Positions 1 through 12,527 of a stretch of DNA of 64,000 bases are shown here, in pieces. The notes below the pieces were generated by a model, which was not told where the DNA came from, did not search any database, and saw only the letters and a list, made by a program, of their open reading frames with translations. The position numbers and the translations under genes were made by a program. How positions within the stretch are numbered: the stretch's first letter is position 1; every line of letters starts with the position of its first letter. Source of the stretch: Alopecurus myosuroides (taxonomy: Eukaryota; Streptophyta; Magnoliopsida; Poales; Poaceae); assembly GCA_028641055.1 (NCBI GenBank), contig CM054058.1, forward strand, positions 86,749,927 to 86,813,926. Reading direction: 5' to 3'.

Positions 1-629
1 ACTTTTATGCGGAAACGGAAACGGAAACGGAACAGCATATTCCGGCGGAACGACCACGGAAACGGAAATTCCGTTTCCGGCAATATGGAACTTTCCGTTT
101 TTACTGCATTGTGCTAGCGTAACCTTGTATGCCCAAACATTCTAGTCGGATATTTAGGCCCAACCCAAAACATGAAGCAACCTGTCTAAAAAATATGTGA
201 AGTGACTATTCTTAGGACCTACGTACTCGCATGTTATCCCCCACTTGACATGTTCCCAGCTCGTTAGTTCACCACTGCACTAGGGTTGTGTCCGGTAGTT
301 GGAATTTTGATGTTGCCAAAGTTGATTAGTTGTGCACACTATATTATATAATCATGATATATTCTTATATTTGATTTCATCTTAGAAAATTGACAGTTTT
401 AACAATTTTCTTAAGGTCTGCTACATGATTCAAGAGTTCACTTGGTTCCGGCAAATATCTGTTTTAAGTTCCGTATCCGTGTCGTGTCCGTTCTGTATCT
501 GGTTCCGATAATATCTGTTTTCATATTTGTTTTCGGGGTTTCTGTATCCGTTTCTACTTCCGCATAAAAATGTGAAAACAAATGTGGCACCACTCAGTTC
601 CGTCCGTATCCGCTCTGTTTTCATCCCTA
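1..629 (+). mobile_element. 3' portion of an Ac/Ds-like hAT transposon
   Basis: The segment ends at 629 with TTTTCATCCCTA, the terminal inverted repeat type of the maize Ac/Ds group (hAT superfamily). Both ends carry clusters of short CGGAAAC / TTCCG-type subterminal repeats: direct at 11-70, inverted at 440-615. A longer inverted match links about 4-20 (TTTTATGCGGAA core) with about 553-570 (TTCCGCATAAAA core). No transposase reading frame is visible, so this looks like a small non-autonomous element whose 5' terminus lies just left of the window. The 8 bases after the end (630-637, ATTAGAAC) would be the target-site duplication, but the partner copy is outside the window. Confidence 0.7.
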
Positions 630-636
630 ATTAGAA

Positions 637-640
<4 letters not shown>

Positions 641-669
<29 letters not shown>
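641..669. repeat. TA dinucleotide microsatellite
   Basis: An uninterrupted AT/TA run directly abuts the 5' LTR of Gypsy element A, which appears to have inserted into or beside it. The element's 5-bp target duplication is therefore probably ATATA and not informative. Confidence 0.9.
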
Positions 670-674
<5 letters not shown>

Positions 675-1485
675 GGGGGCCACCCCCGAGTAGGGGTAAG
701 GTTGGTGGTAAAACAGAGATCAAGGTACTGTTTGCCGGGTAGGTGGCTACCCGGGTACCTGGTATTTGGTACACGCTACTCGGTGATAAGTATTGAAGAC
801 CAAGAGAAGATAATAAGGAAGACCAGAACCAACCGAGTAGACCTCGGGTGGTCCGAGTAGTTGGGGAGCTCTCCTACTCGGTCGCAGAGTCAATGGAGCC
901 GTTGTGGGGAGATCCCGCGTATCCCGCAGCCGTACAGGCGTGCGGTTCAACTTACAATGAACATGATTATCTGCGCCAAGGCGTGGGTATAGTGAGGGTA
1001 GGCGCCTGTCATGTCTTGTCACTGACAGTGGGGACAGGACGTGTCAGGGACCTACTCTGTGAGGCTGACAGGGTGGACAAGACCTGTCAGTCGGACGGCA
1101 CGGCGACTTCCCGCAACGGCGTCAGCGGGAACACGGAGGCGTGCGCCGTTGTCACAGTAGAGTTATCGCATCACGTACTTTAAACGTTGTTCACTCGTTG
1201 GCCACCATTATATAAGGTGGCCAGACCCCTCATGCGCGAGGGATGTTGGCTTGGAGAGCATTTATTGCAACCCTTAGCGCTACACACAGAGAGAGAACTA
1301 GAGGTTGCCTACTCGGCAGAGAGCCGAACTTGTACTGTGGCTACTCGGTAAAACCATATATAGAGAGATAGGAAGGAGTGGTGGTGTTACCTCCACCCGA
1401 GGGCCCTGAACCTGGGTAGATTGTGTTGTTTGTAGTGGTACTGAGCGCGTCTACTCGACGTGCGATCCCTCCCCGAATACCTACA
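670..1485 (+). mobile_element. 5' LTR of Tat-type Gypsy element A
   Basis: This 816-bp LTR begins TGTTGGGGGG at 670 and ends CCTACA at 1485, directly before a primer binding site. It contains a TATA-like stretch (about 1208-1216) followed by the presumed transcribed R/U5 part. The last ~185 bp are repeated at 24545-24722 with roughly 94% identity by eye. No complete 3' LTR of this element exists in the window: its distal end was lost at the junction near 20736. Confidence 0.85.
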
Positions 1486-1504
1486 GCGCCCATCGGCCCC
1501 AAAC
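1486..1504 (+). other. Primer binding site of element A
   Basis: GCGCCCATCGGCCCC follows the LTR end. It matches the GGCGCCCACCGTGGGG-type primer binding site of Tat-lineage Gypsy elements, which is better preserved in element C at 38675-38690. Two or three positions have decayed. Confidence 0.6.
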
Positions 1505-1516
1505 TTTACCAATCCC

Positions 1517-4183
1517 ATGGCATCTGTCTTTACCACACCACGACAGTTCGCGCCCACCTTGGGGCCAGCAGCAGCGCTGGCTGGGGTTCATATTCAGACG
1601 GGACCCATTTATGCATCGGGGGAGCGCGTGGTTTGTGGCCTTGTCCACAGATTTGGCTTCTTCGACTTCGTCAACGACAACGCCGGCGATTTCAGCGGCA
1701 GGCCCATGCCTGCAGGCGGCTCCGTCCTCTCCTTCGGCGCGCATCTGGTGTACGTCACCACCACCGTCATCTGCGAGTTCCCAGAGGAGGTGCTCGTCGC
1801 TGAGGATCCTCCTGCTGCACTCACTGTCCGCGGGAAGCCGGTCGGCTGCTCTGCGGGCAGCGTGGAGGTGATGATGGCGGGACCGACTATCGATGCCCGA
1901 AAAAGCGCGCCCGCTGCGCCTGAAGTTGTGGACGAGCAGGCTGCTCGCAAGGTCCACAAGCCCTACGACATGCCCCGGAACATTCCGGGCTACGTGGACC
2001 CTTCCACGTCAACAGCGGTACCGGCTGCTCGCATTGGCGCCACCGAGCAGCTGGGCATGCCACTCCCCACCGACGTGGATCTCATGGTGGTGAGGGCGCA
2101 CCTCGAGCAGCAGCGCCAAGCGCTAATCGTGGAGGCCCAGGAGATGGAAAAGGTTAGGCTTGAGCTCAACCTGGACCAAAATGAGTACAACAGGGCGCAT
2201 GGCTTTACTCCTGTTTCTAGGCTGCCTAGCAAGTTAGGCACTATTCGCCGCAACCTGGGCGCTGAGCTAGCTAGAGATGGTAGGGCTGCTAGTCAGTCAG
2301 CTAGTTTGAACATTGTTGGTAGGCCAAGATATAGCTCCCCTGCCAAAACACTTAGGGCCGAGTTGCCGCATTTCACTGGCGACGCTCGCGCTAGGCAGCA
2401 GGAGCGGCTTAATGAGCTAGTTCTAGAAGCTAGCAGGCAGAATGAGGCTGTTCGGAAGGCCAACCCGAGAGCCGGTGCGTCCCATGTTGTTCACTCGCAT
2501 GGGGTTAGATCCGTGGATCAGGCCTCATCGCCGCTTCCCGTCAGTGAGAGGGCCCAGAGTCTGACATCTGAGAGAAACAAACAAATGCAGGTGTACGACC
2601 CGGCTGTCACCGGAAAACAGCACGCTGTACAGCGGCAGCCCGGCCAGAAACACTACGCTGCAGGAGCTGGCTATCAAGCGACCAAAGCTCACCGTGAGGG
2701 ACAAGGAGGAAACCGAGATGGTCCATCTCGGCACCAAGCTGCCAACCCGGTTCAGCAAACGGTGCAGCCGCAAGCAATTGTGGCAGCGGCCAACCCGGTT
2801 GCTCAACCCAGTCCGGTACAGCAGGACCGCTATGATGACGAGTACTCGGCGATGGAGCAAGCCGGGTACGCTGATCCGAGAGACGTCACTGATCGCCTGG
2901 GTGACAGGATGCTGGAGCGCAGTGATGCAAGATACAAGCTGGACCGGAATCACCGGTCTGAGCAGATAGAGGCGAAGGGGCCACCCGGCCCAAGCTATTT
3001 TGGTCACAGGATCATGGGAGAGCCTTCTGTGCACAAGTTCCAGCTAGCCAGAGGGACCAAGTCCTATGACGGGAGCACCAAGCCGGATGACTGGCTGAAT
3101 GATTATGTCACCGCCATGCACATTGCTGGCGGTAACCGGAGATAGGCTGTGAGATATGTCCCACAGATGCTGGAGGGCCCTGCCCGGATCTGGCTCAACA
3201 ACTTGCCACGGGACAGCACCAACTGCTGGCTTGACTTCTCGGAAGCCTTCATCGGCAACTTCACTAGCACCTACAAGAGGCCGACTAGGCCACAACAACT
3301 CTCAGCATGCAAGCAGCGGGTAGAGAAGACTGACCGAGAATATCTTACTCGGTGGAGCACCCTGAGGAACAGCTGTGAGGGTGTGAATGAGTCACAGGCA
3401 ATCGCCTAGTTCGCTCAAGGCTGCAGGCATGGCAGCATGTTGTGGCAGAAGCTGCAGAGGGAGATGCCGAGTACGCTCGCCGAGACTATCAAGATAGCTG
3501 ACATGTATGCACTCGGTGACCCTTCTCATCCTCTGCTCGATTCCTTCGAGCCGAGAAGAAGAAACCAGGATGCCAACAGGCGTAATGACCACCAAGATTT
3601 CCGCAACAAGCGTCGAGATGATCGTCCTCATACTCGGTATGGCTCGGAGCAGGTGAATGTTGTGAACCAGGATATTGCGGCTGCCGGGAGCAGCCAAAGG
3701 AAAAAAAAAACTGCTGGAGCCCAATACAGGCAGAACCAGAATAAGGGCCAGGGCTTCAAGAAGCAATACAATGATCCCCAGCAGGGCAATGCCAACCAGG
3801 AAGCCGGAGATGCTGCTCAGAGATTTGTCTTTGAGAACATGAAGGATGGGCCTTGCAGCTTCCATACTCGGCATCCGAGTAGGCCAGCCAACCACACTAC
3901 CCGGCAGTGCAGCTGGTGGGACCGCATCAAGAGTGAAGGCTTTGGTCAGTTGCCCCCTCCTCCTCCTCTGTCGCCTGCGGGTGCCAATTTGCAGCCTATT
4001 CGGGCAGCTCCTCCCAGGCCGGCCGAGAACCCGAGAAGGGAGAATGTGAATCAAGTGGCCTAGGGAGCCAACCGCAACTACAACAACCGTAACTACTACA
4101 CCCGCAACAACAACCAGAACAACAACAACAACAATGGCAACAACAACAACGGAAACAATGGTGGTGGAGACCGGAACTAGTAC
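1517..4183 (+). pseudogene. gag: gag of Gypsy element A, broken by four TAG stops
   Basis: One reading frame starts at ATG 1517, 31 bases after the LTR, and runs through the capsid region. This would form the virus-like particle of the retrotransposon. It is interrupted by in-frame TAG codons at 3143, 3407, 4061 and 4178. All fit single transitions from Trp or Gln codons, and the frame is otherwise maintained. The gag signature is the Lys/Arg-rich stretch before the capsid core at about 3000-3420 (KSYDGSTKPDDWLNDY, then WLNNLP and TYKRP motifs). A low-complexity Asn-rich segment follows at 4075-4175, encoded by an AAC array. The protein is non-functional as it stands. The start was chosen over upstream alternatives because the upstream frame lies in the LTR and primer binding site. 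Confidence 0.8.
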
Positions 4184-7100
4184 CAGGAGCATCATGAGAG
4201 CTACATGGTGTTCACCACTGAGCCAGATGAAAAGCAGTCGCAGCGCAGGCGTGCGATGGAAGTGAATGCTGTGATACCGGTTGTGCCGCATTACCTGCAC
4301 TGGTGCGACCAAGAAATCACTTGGTCTAAAGTTGATCATCCCCGGGTGATGCCCAATCCGGGTATATATGCACTGGTGGTGGATCCCACCTTTCTGGGGA
4401 CCAAGAAGAACGTGAAGTTCAGCAAGGAGCTGATTGACAACAGAAGCGGCATCAACATCATGTACCGAGATACCCTGGAGAAGCTCGGCCTTGCTGAGAA
4501 CATGCTGCTACCCAGCAGGACCACCTTCCATGGCATTGTGTCGTGAGTGTCTTGCGCTCCAATCGGCCGCATCTAGATTGATGTGCTATTCGGCACCAGG
4601 GAGAACTGCCGCACCGAGTGCCTGCAGTTCGAAGTGGTTTATCTTTAGAGACCCTACCATGCTACTCTCCAAGTTCATGGCCTCAACCCATGCAGCCTAC
4701 CTTAAGATGAAGCTTCCCGGTCCTAATGGTGTCATCACCATCTCGGGTGATTACAAGCGCTCCCTGGATTGCGCATATGCTGGATCTCTGCTGGCAGAGT
4801 CCTTGGTCATCGCTGCTGAGAAGAAGAAGATGCATGAGGTGGTGGCTATGGCCCAGGCAGATCAAGTCGGTATGCCCGGCATGCCAGGTTCTCAGTATGG
4901 AGCCACCTTCCAGGCCTCCTAAGAAACCAAGAAGGTGCAGGTGGACCCAGAGTTCCCGGACCGTGTTGCTATCATTGGCGCCGGGTTGGGCGAGAAATAG
5001 GAAAGCGAGCTCATCCACTTCCTCTGTGAGAATCGGGATGTCTTTGCATGGTCCAATGAGGACTTGCCAGGTGTCCCGAGGGAGTTGGTTGAGCACTCGC
5101 TACATGTGCACCCTGACGGCAAGCCGATTAAGCAGGCAATGCGCCGCTTTGCGGCAGAAAGGAGAAAATCTATCGGTGATGAGATCACCAAGCTGCTGAT
5201 AAGTGAATTCATCATGGAGGTACTGCATCCGGATTGGGTGGCCAATCCGGTCATGGTTGAGAAGAAGAAGGAGGACCACAAGGCCGCGGTGGCATGGCGC
5301 ATGTGCGTGGACTACACCGACTCAAACAAGGCCTGCCCCAAGGACCCGTTCCCGCTACCCCGCATAGATCAGGTGATCGATTCCACTGCCGGGTGCGAGC
5401 TTTTGTCTTTCATTGATGCCTACTCTGGTTTTCACTAGATACCTCTTAACCCGGATGATCAAATAAAGACTGCTTTTATTACCCCTTTACGGGGCTTATT
5501 TCTATCGTGTTATGTGTTTCGGGTTGAGAAATGCTGGGGCTACCTATCAGAGATGCATGCAAAAATGTTTGCATGACTAGATAGGCAAGAATGTACAGGT
5601 GTACGTAGATGACATTGTCATCAAAACGAAAGAAACACATACTCTGCTAAGTGGCATTGAAGAAACATTTGCCAGCTTGCGCAAATATAAAGGATGAAAT
5701 TGAATCCAACCAAGTGCACATTTGGCGTCCCGGCTGGCAAGTTACTCGGTTTCTTGGTATCCAGTCGGGTCATTGAGGCCAATCCTTCAGAGATAAAAGC
5801 TATAGAGAGCATGTCTTTGCCGAGATCACTTAAGGATGTGCCACTGGATGCCTGGCGTCCCTTAGCCGCTTCCTGGGAAGAATGGGTGAGAAGGCCTTAC
5901 CTCTCTATAAACTCATGAAGAAAAGTGACAAGTTCATCTGGACACCACAAGCTGATGTGGCCTTCAAGGAACTCAAGACCATGCTGGGTAGCGGTTCCAT
6001 CCTGGCGAGCCCTCTGCCCAAGGAGCCAATGTTGATGTACATTGCGGTTACCAACCGGGTAGTCAGTGTGGTGATGGTGGTGGAAAGAGAAGAGGAAGGC
6101 AAAACTGTGCAGCGGCCAGTGTACTATCTCAGTGAGGTGCTATCCAGCTCCAAGCAAAACTATCCGCACTACCATAGATGACATACGGCGTATACCTGGG
6201 TGCCAAGAAGCTCAAGCACTATTTCCAGGAGCACCCCATCACAGTGGTGAGCACTGCTCCCATCTCGGAGATCATGGCCAACAAGGATGCTAGCGGCCGG
6301 GTAGCGAAGTGGGCAATTGAGCTAGGCGCGTACACTCCTCTGTACGCGAGAAGAGAAGCAATCAAGTCTCAGAACCTGGCGGATTTCTTGGTGGATTGGG
6401 CCGAGATGCAGTACGAGCCTCCCTTGCCGGAAACCAATTTCTGGAAGATGCATTTTGATGGCTCCAAAGTAAAAGAAGGTCTTGGTGTTGGTGTGGTGCT
6501 CACTAAACCCAAGAGAGATCAACTCAAGTACGTGTTGCAGATCCACTTCTCGGCATCCAATAATGTTGCCGAGTATGACGCACTGGTACATGGTTTGAGG
6601 GTGTCCAAGGAGATTGGAGTCTGGCGCATTGTCTGTTATGGCGACTCGCACTTGGTGGTTCAGCAAGTTTCTGTAAATTGGGATGCCTTGGATGCCAACA
6701 TGGCGTCCTACCGGTTTCTGGTGCAAAACATGACCGGGTTCTTTGATGGGTGTGAATGTCATCACATACACCGAGCTGATAATGATGCGGCTGATACCTT
6801 ATCCAAGTTGGGATCTTCTCGGCAGTTTATCCCTCCTGGGATTGCCTTGGAGCATTTGAGAAAGCCATCCATCAAGACATCTCCCAACTCGGAATCCATC
6901 TTCATTCCATCTCTCCTAGGATCAGAGGTTGTTCCCATGGAGATTGATTGGGAAGCTGCAAAGGAGAACCCGGGGACTGCCGTCTCCAACCCGGGGACTG
7001 CAGTCTGCAACCCGGGGACTGCCTCACTCAACCAGGGGACGGTCGCCTTCATCGAGGGGATCATTTCTCAGTACTCGAGGACTCGTCCTCAACCTGGATC

Positions 7101-8421
7101 AAGTAATGGTGGCTGATCCAATGGAGGTAGATGAACCTGTGTTCCCTGTCCAGCCCACGCCGGGTTGGGCTGTGCCCATCTTGTCCTTCCTGATGGATGG
7201 AACCCAGCCAAGTGACAAGGTTACAGCCCGGCAAATACAGAGAAGATCCAAGGGCTACACCATCATCAACAAGGAGTTGCATAGAAGGAGCCCTACTGGC
7301 GTGCTGCAACGCTGCTTTAAGCCAGAAGAAGGAGAAGAGATCCTCAGAGAGATACACCAAGGAGAATGCGGGCACCATGCCTCTTCTCGGGCTCTAGTCA
7401 ACAAGGCTTTTCGGCATGGATTGTTTTGGCTCACTGCCTTGCGACAAGCTAAAGACCTGGTGAGAAAATGCAATGGATGCCAGAGGTTTACAAACAAGAT
7501 TCATATGCCAGCATCCGAGTTGAAGACCATCCCCATTACTTGGCCATTTGCCGTCTGGTGTTTGGATATGGTAGGCCCCTTCAAGCCAGCTAGAGGTAAC
7601 ATGACTCACATCTTGGTCATGGTTGATAAATTCACCAAGTGGATTGAGTTCAAGCCTATTCGGAAGTGTGATGGAGTCACAGCTTCGTAAAGTATGTCAT
7701 TCTGAGATACGGCTACGCGGACAGCATCATTACAGATAATGGAACAAACTTTGCTGATGGTGCATTTGCAAGATTCTGCAAGGAGAAGCGGATCCGGTTA
7801 GATGTTGCGGCAGTTGCGCATCCGGCCTCAAATGGGCAAGTTGAAAGAGAAAATGGCATGGTCCTATCCGGGATAAATCCAAGGCTAATTGAGCCATTAC
7901 AGCGAACCCCTGGTTGTTGGCTGGACGAGTTGCCGGCGGTGTTGTGGAGTCTAAGGACTACCCCTAACCGATCAACCGGATACACACCATTCTTCCTGGT
8001 ATATGGAGCTGAGGCCGTGTTGCCCACTGACCTAGAGCATGACTCACCCAGAGTAACACTCTACACTGAAAAAGAGGCAAGAGAAGCCCGAGAAAATGAC
8101 GTTGACCTGCTAGAAGAAGCAAGAGAGTTAACTCTGTTACGTTCAGCCACATATCAGAAAGTCTGAGGCGCTATCATAGCTGGAAAGTAAACCCAAAGGT
8201 TTTCCGAGAAGGAGACATGGTCCTTAGGCTCGTGCAGCGCACAGCCGGGATGCACAAGCTATCCCCTCTGTGGGAAGGGCCTTTCATTGTGAGAAAGGCT
8301 CTGCACAATGATGCCTATTATCTCGTTGACGCATAGGCACCGCAGAAGAACAGGCCGGATAAAGCCAGGGAGGAATCCAAGCGTCCTTGGAATGTAGCTC
8401 TACTCCGCCGTTTTCATTCAT
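4184..8421 (+). pseudogene. pol: pol of Gypsy element A: protease, RT, RNase H, second RNase H, integrase
   Basis: This is the same frame as gag at first, then it shifts several times. Protease: the aspartate is at 4436-4438, but the usual D-G-G-S has become D-N-R-S through G-to-A changes. RT: LHPDWVANPV and YSGFH motifs near 5220-5435, a one-base insertion near 5486, and the YVDD catalytic motif at about 5600-5613. RNase H follows (SKQNYPHYHR near 6150-6180). A second, archaeal-type RNase H domain spans about 6440-6790 (MHFDGSK, NNVAEYDAL), a dual arrangement typical of the Tat lineage. Integrase: the HHCC zinc motif is at 7365-7490, with catalytic Asp, Asp, Glu in LDMVGPF, TDNGTNF and GQVEREN (about 7562, 7735, 7838). 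Integrase-tail coding extends to about 8421. Stops include TGA 4544, TAG 4574, 4646, 4998 and 5436, and TAA 4920. The order RT-RH-INT places it in Gypsy (Metaviridae). Confidence 0.85.
6966..7045 (+). repeat. Short tandem repeat between RNase H and integrase
   Basis: Four imperfect units of about 21 bases share the core CCCGGGGACTGC (the fourth is AGGGGACGG), within the linker of element A pol. They encode a repeated Asn-Pro-Gly-Thr-Ala motif. Related AACTCGGGGACTGC strings recur downstream at about 8485 and 8900. Confidence 0.75.
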
Positions 8422-9057
8422 GAGCAAACGTTGTATGTATTTCCTCAACCAAGTTAAAATTCAAGTCGGCACTCCGAATTCAAACTCGGGGACTGCCTTA
8501 CCAAACTTGTTCTGTGTCGTTTACTTTGTTTACTTTGTCTACTCGGTTGAACCACTTAGAATTTCACGTGCATATCTAGTAATGTGTTTAAACCCAAGGG
8601 CCAACTCTTCGACTCTGCTACTGTCGGCAACCCGGCTTCATGGCAAGCAAGATAACAAGCCAAAGCTCAATGAACACACGAAAAATTGCTAAGGAAAAGA
8701 GAAGTGTAGCAACCGAGTAGGGTGTTTTTTACTTCTATGTGTTCTTTTCGGCTAAGTTGTTGGCAGCGTTAACATTCAAATATCAAAGTGGTTAAGTATA
8801 TGAAGCTTGGTTTTTGAAATCTTGTGACTCGACTACCGAAAAGCCACAAGTGGCAGGTAAGAGCAAAGACAAAAAGATTAAGTGGATGAGAAATACAACT
8901 CGGGGACTTGCATTTTAACGCAATCCAGCATTAAGCCAGTCTTGCTAAAAGTAAACTGAATAAAAGTGAGTGGCGTAAAGAACAGTAAGAGTGTTGGTTA
9001 CATCTGCACCCGGCATCCGGGGGATCTGATAAATGTTTAAGGATAAAAGTGCAGGAC
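8422..9057. other. Noncoding spacer between pol and the antisense gene of element A
   Basis: This 636-bp stretch separates the 3' end of integrase coding (+) from the 3' end of the antisense gene (-), so two transcription units converge here. I see no coding potential. Tat elements characteristically have a long 3' region of this kind. Confidence 0.6.
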
Positions 9058-12000
9058 TTAGGCAACAACAGATGAGGTATTGTCCGTCTCGGTGCTAGTA
9101 GGCGCCACGGGATCGTTTGCAGGCATGGTGGTAGGAGGCTCTGGCGTGGACGAAGTCAGGGTAGCGGAAGCTGGCTCGAATGCAGTGTTGGTGGCCTGAG
9201 TAGCAGAGGCGCTGGGAAGCGGGTAGACATCAGAGGCGACATTCTCGGTGGCAGCTTCGGTCGCGCTTAGCTCAGGAGCGGGATCACCAATCACCATCTC
9301 GGTGGTGACAACACCCTCCTTCGCAGCGGACTGCGACTCAACTCAGACCTCGTCAGAGCCAACAGCTGGCTTGACGATCTCCGAGTCTACCCCCAATCCG
9401 GTTCCCTCGTCAGCATCGCGCTGCTCGGTCTCCTCATCTTGAGCTTCCTCGTGCTCTGCCTCCTCGTACTCGGCCTCTTCGTCATTCGGGTGGCTGTCTT
9501 CGCCACCCTCGGCATCTTCCTCCTCCTCCTCTTCCTCTTCAACATAAGTATACGGCTCGGTGGGGCCATTGATATACTGGTTGGTTTCAGCGTAGGAGGC
9601 GAGCTCGTACGCCACCTCTTTTTGGCGCAGGACGCAGGAGTCGCGCTTAGTCCACTTCGAGTCGTTCCAAAGTGTGCTGATCCTGTCAAGATCAAGATTT
9701 TCATAACAGAACAGGATGATGTGGAGGGCCTCGTTAGCTCCAGCACGGGCTGCAGAAGCCCGCCACTTCTTCAGCTCTTCTTTGACATGGTCGAGGTTGG
9801 CCGCCATCTCGTTGATCGTATCCGAGATCTGTTGCTCTGGCCAGAACAATTTATGCAAGTTCATAGCAGTGGACACCATGGAGGTGCCCACGCCTTTGAG
9901 GGACTGTACCCGGGTCTTGATATTGACGAGATGATCGTCGATGCTGGAGGATTCATCAACGTTCAGGCCGACTGCTGCCCTGACCCTTCTCGCTTTCTCC
10001 ACAGCGGTCTCAGCAGCGTTGCTGAGGTCCGGGAAGGTATGTGGGTCGGGACATGATGGTTTGGGTCAGAAAAGGAAACCAGGAAGAAGGGAAACCGAGT
10101 AGAAGAAGGCAAAAGGATAAAGACAAGTAAAGCAAAGAGTAGCGAAAACTCACAAGCCAGTTCCAGCACAAGGGATCCTAACTTGGTCCTCCAGTCTTCT
10201 GCAAGTCGGATATGCTTGTCCTGGAGGCGACGTGAGTCGTTGACAATGCCTTCGAGAGTTCGGTTCCTATCTCGGAGAGATCTGATCTCTCTCTCGAGCT
10301 CTTGCTTGTCTGCGGCAGCCTATTTCTGTGTTGCGGCCTTCTCCCTCTCGGTAATAATTGCAGTCTTGTACACCACAGTAAGCTCAAGCTTGAGCTTGTC
10401 AACTTCCGCCTTCTCGGCGACCAGCTCTTGCTGCAGCTCAGCCTCGCGGACCTGCACTTGGTGGTGCGCCTTGGCCGGGGTGAGGCACTCCAGGTGCTGC
10501 TCTCTGAAGTTCTTTTATTCTTCTGCGGATAAAACAACACAATTAGCAGAGTGACCAAGCAAAAGAAAGTAAGTGAAGAGAAGAAAATAGTTTGTTCACC
10601 TTGCAGAGAAGAGATGGTGCTCTGCATTGACGCAGCCATGACCTCGCAGTCCTGGTGCTTCTCGACGAGAGCCTTGAGCTCACCTGCAGAGAAGGAAATG
10701 ATCAAACAAAAGCAAAAAAAGGGCGTAAACAAAAAACACACTAATTGAAATGCTAGTTACTCACTTTCGACAGCGGACAGCTTGATGGTAGTGTCTGTGG
10801 CGTTCTTCTCCAGAGCATCTCTCTCGCTCTTCTCATACTCCAGCATCCGATTCCTATCTCGGACTTGTCGGCGCGACCACAGGAGCTGGCAGAAAACATT
10901 GGTCCGGACCTGGATGCTATCCTACAGGGAAGAAGGAATTTTTGTAATTTTGGAAGATTTGGCCTGAGTAGATGGCAACTCGGTTGAGCTTTACCTACTC
11001 GGCCCGAATCTCGGGGACTGGATAGTGTGTAGAAGAAAAGACGTAAAGAAGAAAGTTGGCAACTCGGAAAGCAACTCGGGAAAGTCATAAGAAGAAAAGC
11101 ACTTACCACGTAGGTCTGCTCAATGTCTTCATAGTTTTGCGCAGGCACAACAGCTTGCCAGCCAGGGTACTGCTGGATCCGACTACGGCCATGCTAACAG
11201 GACCAATGTAGGCCTTGTTCCACTCCACCCGATATATATCAAGGTTTCTCAGCTCAACACCGTCCCATGAGGCATGGCCGAGTACTTTGCTGTCCCAGAC
11301 CTTCTCAATGAATACTACTCGGTCGAGGATGGCCTCGACATCTTCTTCCAGGGGCTCTTCTTCGTCCTTTACGCGGGGACGTTCTCTGGGATGGTCAGGG
11401 AAGTGCTTTTCCCCTTGATCCCGGAGCGGGCTACGGCCCTTCGCTCTTTCAGAGCAGCTATCCGCTCAGCCTCTTGCAACATTTTGATCTTGTGCCGCTC
11501 CTGCAACTGGACCCAGTATTCTGGGTACGTGGGAGGCGTTTCAACGACACTGGCGCCTGCGCCGGGAGCTTGCTCTTCAGGAGCACCAAATTTGATTTTG
11601 GCTTGTACCAGTTTGGTGTTTGGATTGGGGGCCTTCTTGTTCTGATTGAGTGCCCATTTGGTCTTCTTGTGTGGCGGTGGAGGCTGCGCGGCCTGTCCAC
11701 CTTGTGGTGCGCCCGGCTGGTGTTGCCCGGCCTGTCGCTACTCGGCTGGCCGCGCACCAGCCTGCCCTGCGCCCCGTTTGGGCTGGACCTGGTCGCATGC
11801 GGAACCACCTTGGAAGTGGAGGGCGCTGACAGTTTCCTGGAGGTGGGCGCGGGAGCCTACTGCGAAGGCGGAGGCACTCTGCTGGTTGGTGGCGCCTGTG
11901 GTTGGCTAACCGGCGCGGCATCTGGTTGTACCTGAGCTTGGGGCGGTGGCTGCTCCGCAACCCGGTTCTCTGCTGGCGGGGTCCTTGGTCGCTCCTCTGC

Positions 12001-12424
12001 GGGGTTTTCTACCCGCTGCTCGACAGAAGGGTCCAGCCGCTCCACGGCGGTGTCGCTTTGCTGCTGCTTCCCAGCAGGATCTGGCCGCTCCATGGCGGTG
12101 TCGTCTTGCCGCTGCTTTGCAGTATTATCTATTGTCTCCTCAGCATTGGCAGCTGGAGGAGTTGGTGGTCTCTCGGTGGTGGTGGTGTCCTGAGTAGCGT
12201 GTTGGGTGTTGGGCTACGGCTGCTTGGAGGTGTGCTCGGTCTCCATCTCGGCGCCGGTGTTCTCGGCGCCAAGATCTCGTTCTTCTCAGGGAGGGGAGGA
12301 CGCATGCGTCCTGCCCTCTGGTACTCTGTCCCCTTCGTCGTCGGAAAGCTCCACGACGTCTCGGGGCGGGCTTATCTTCCTCTCGGGAGCTGGTTCATTG
12401 GTGGCCTCAGTATTGAGGGTATCA
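9058..12424 (-). pseudogene. Spliced antisense gene of Gypsy element A (3' exons)
   Basis: Coding sequence lies opposite to gag-pol and has clear introns. The minus-strand exons are about 11107-12424, 10765-10921, 10600-10683, 10154-10522 and 9058-10021. The intervening introns have GTAAGT, GTGAGT, GTGAAC and GTGAGT donors and T-rich CAG or TAG acceptors (for example 10022-10153 and 10922-11106). The last exon encodes an alpha-helical, Glu-rich protein (LKGVGTSMVSTAMNLHKLFW, then an EEEEEEEE tract). A TGA at 9343 interrupts it about 95 codons before its end. Exon 11107-12424 encodes a Pro/Gln/Ala-rich region. Antisense ORFs downstream of pol are known from Tat-lineage elements such as Retand and Grande, and grass copies are often annotated as 'putative gypsy-type transposase'. 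I assign it to that class from position and composition. Its function is unknown. Confidence 0.65.
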
Positions 12425-12527
12425 CTGAGGTAAAATAAACAGAGAAGGAAGAAAATCAGAAGGTGTGCAGAGAAGGAAGCCAGGAAGAAAACAGGGAAGG
12501 ACTAGGATCAACTCCGAAGCTCTCACC

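Noticed and set aside
582..1183. Short open frames across the TA run and the LTR
   Set aside because: They contain translated microsatellite (IYIYIY) or lie inside the LTR. No domain.
3143..5438. Programmed stop-codon readthrough in gag-pol
   Set aside because: Ten scattered stops plus frameshifts are not a single gag/pol recoding site. Decay explains them better.
9439..12438. Plus-strand open frames opposite the antisense gene
   Set aside because: They are shadows of the GC-biased minus-strand exons and cross its introns. They lack domains.
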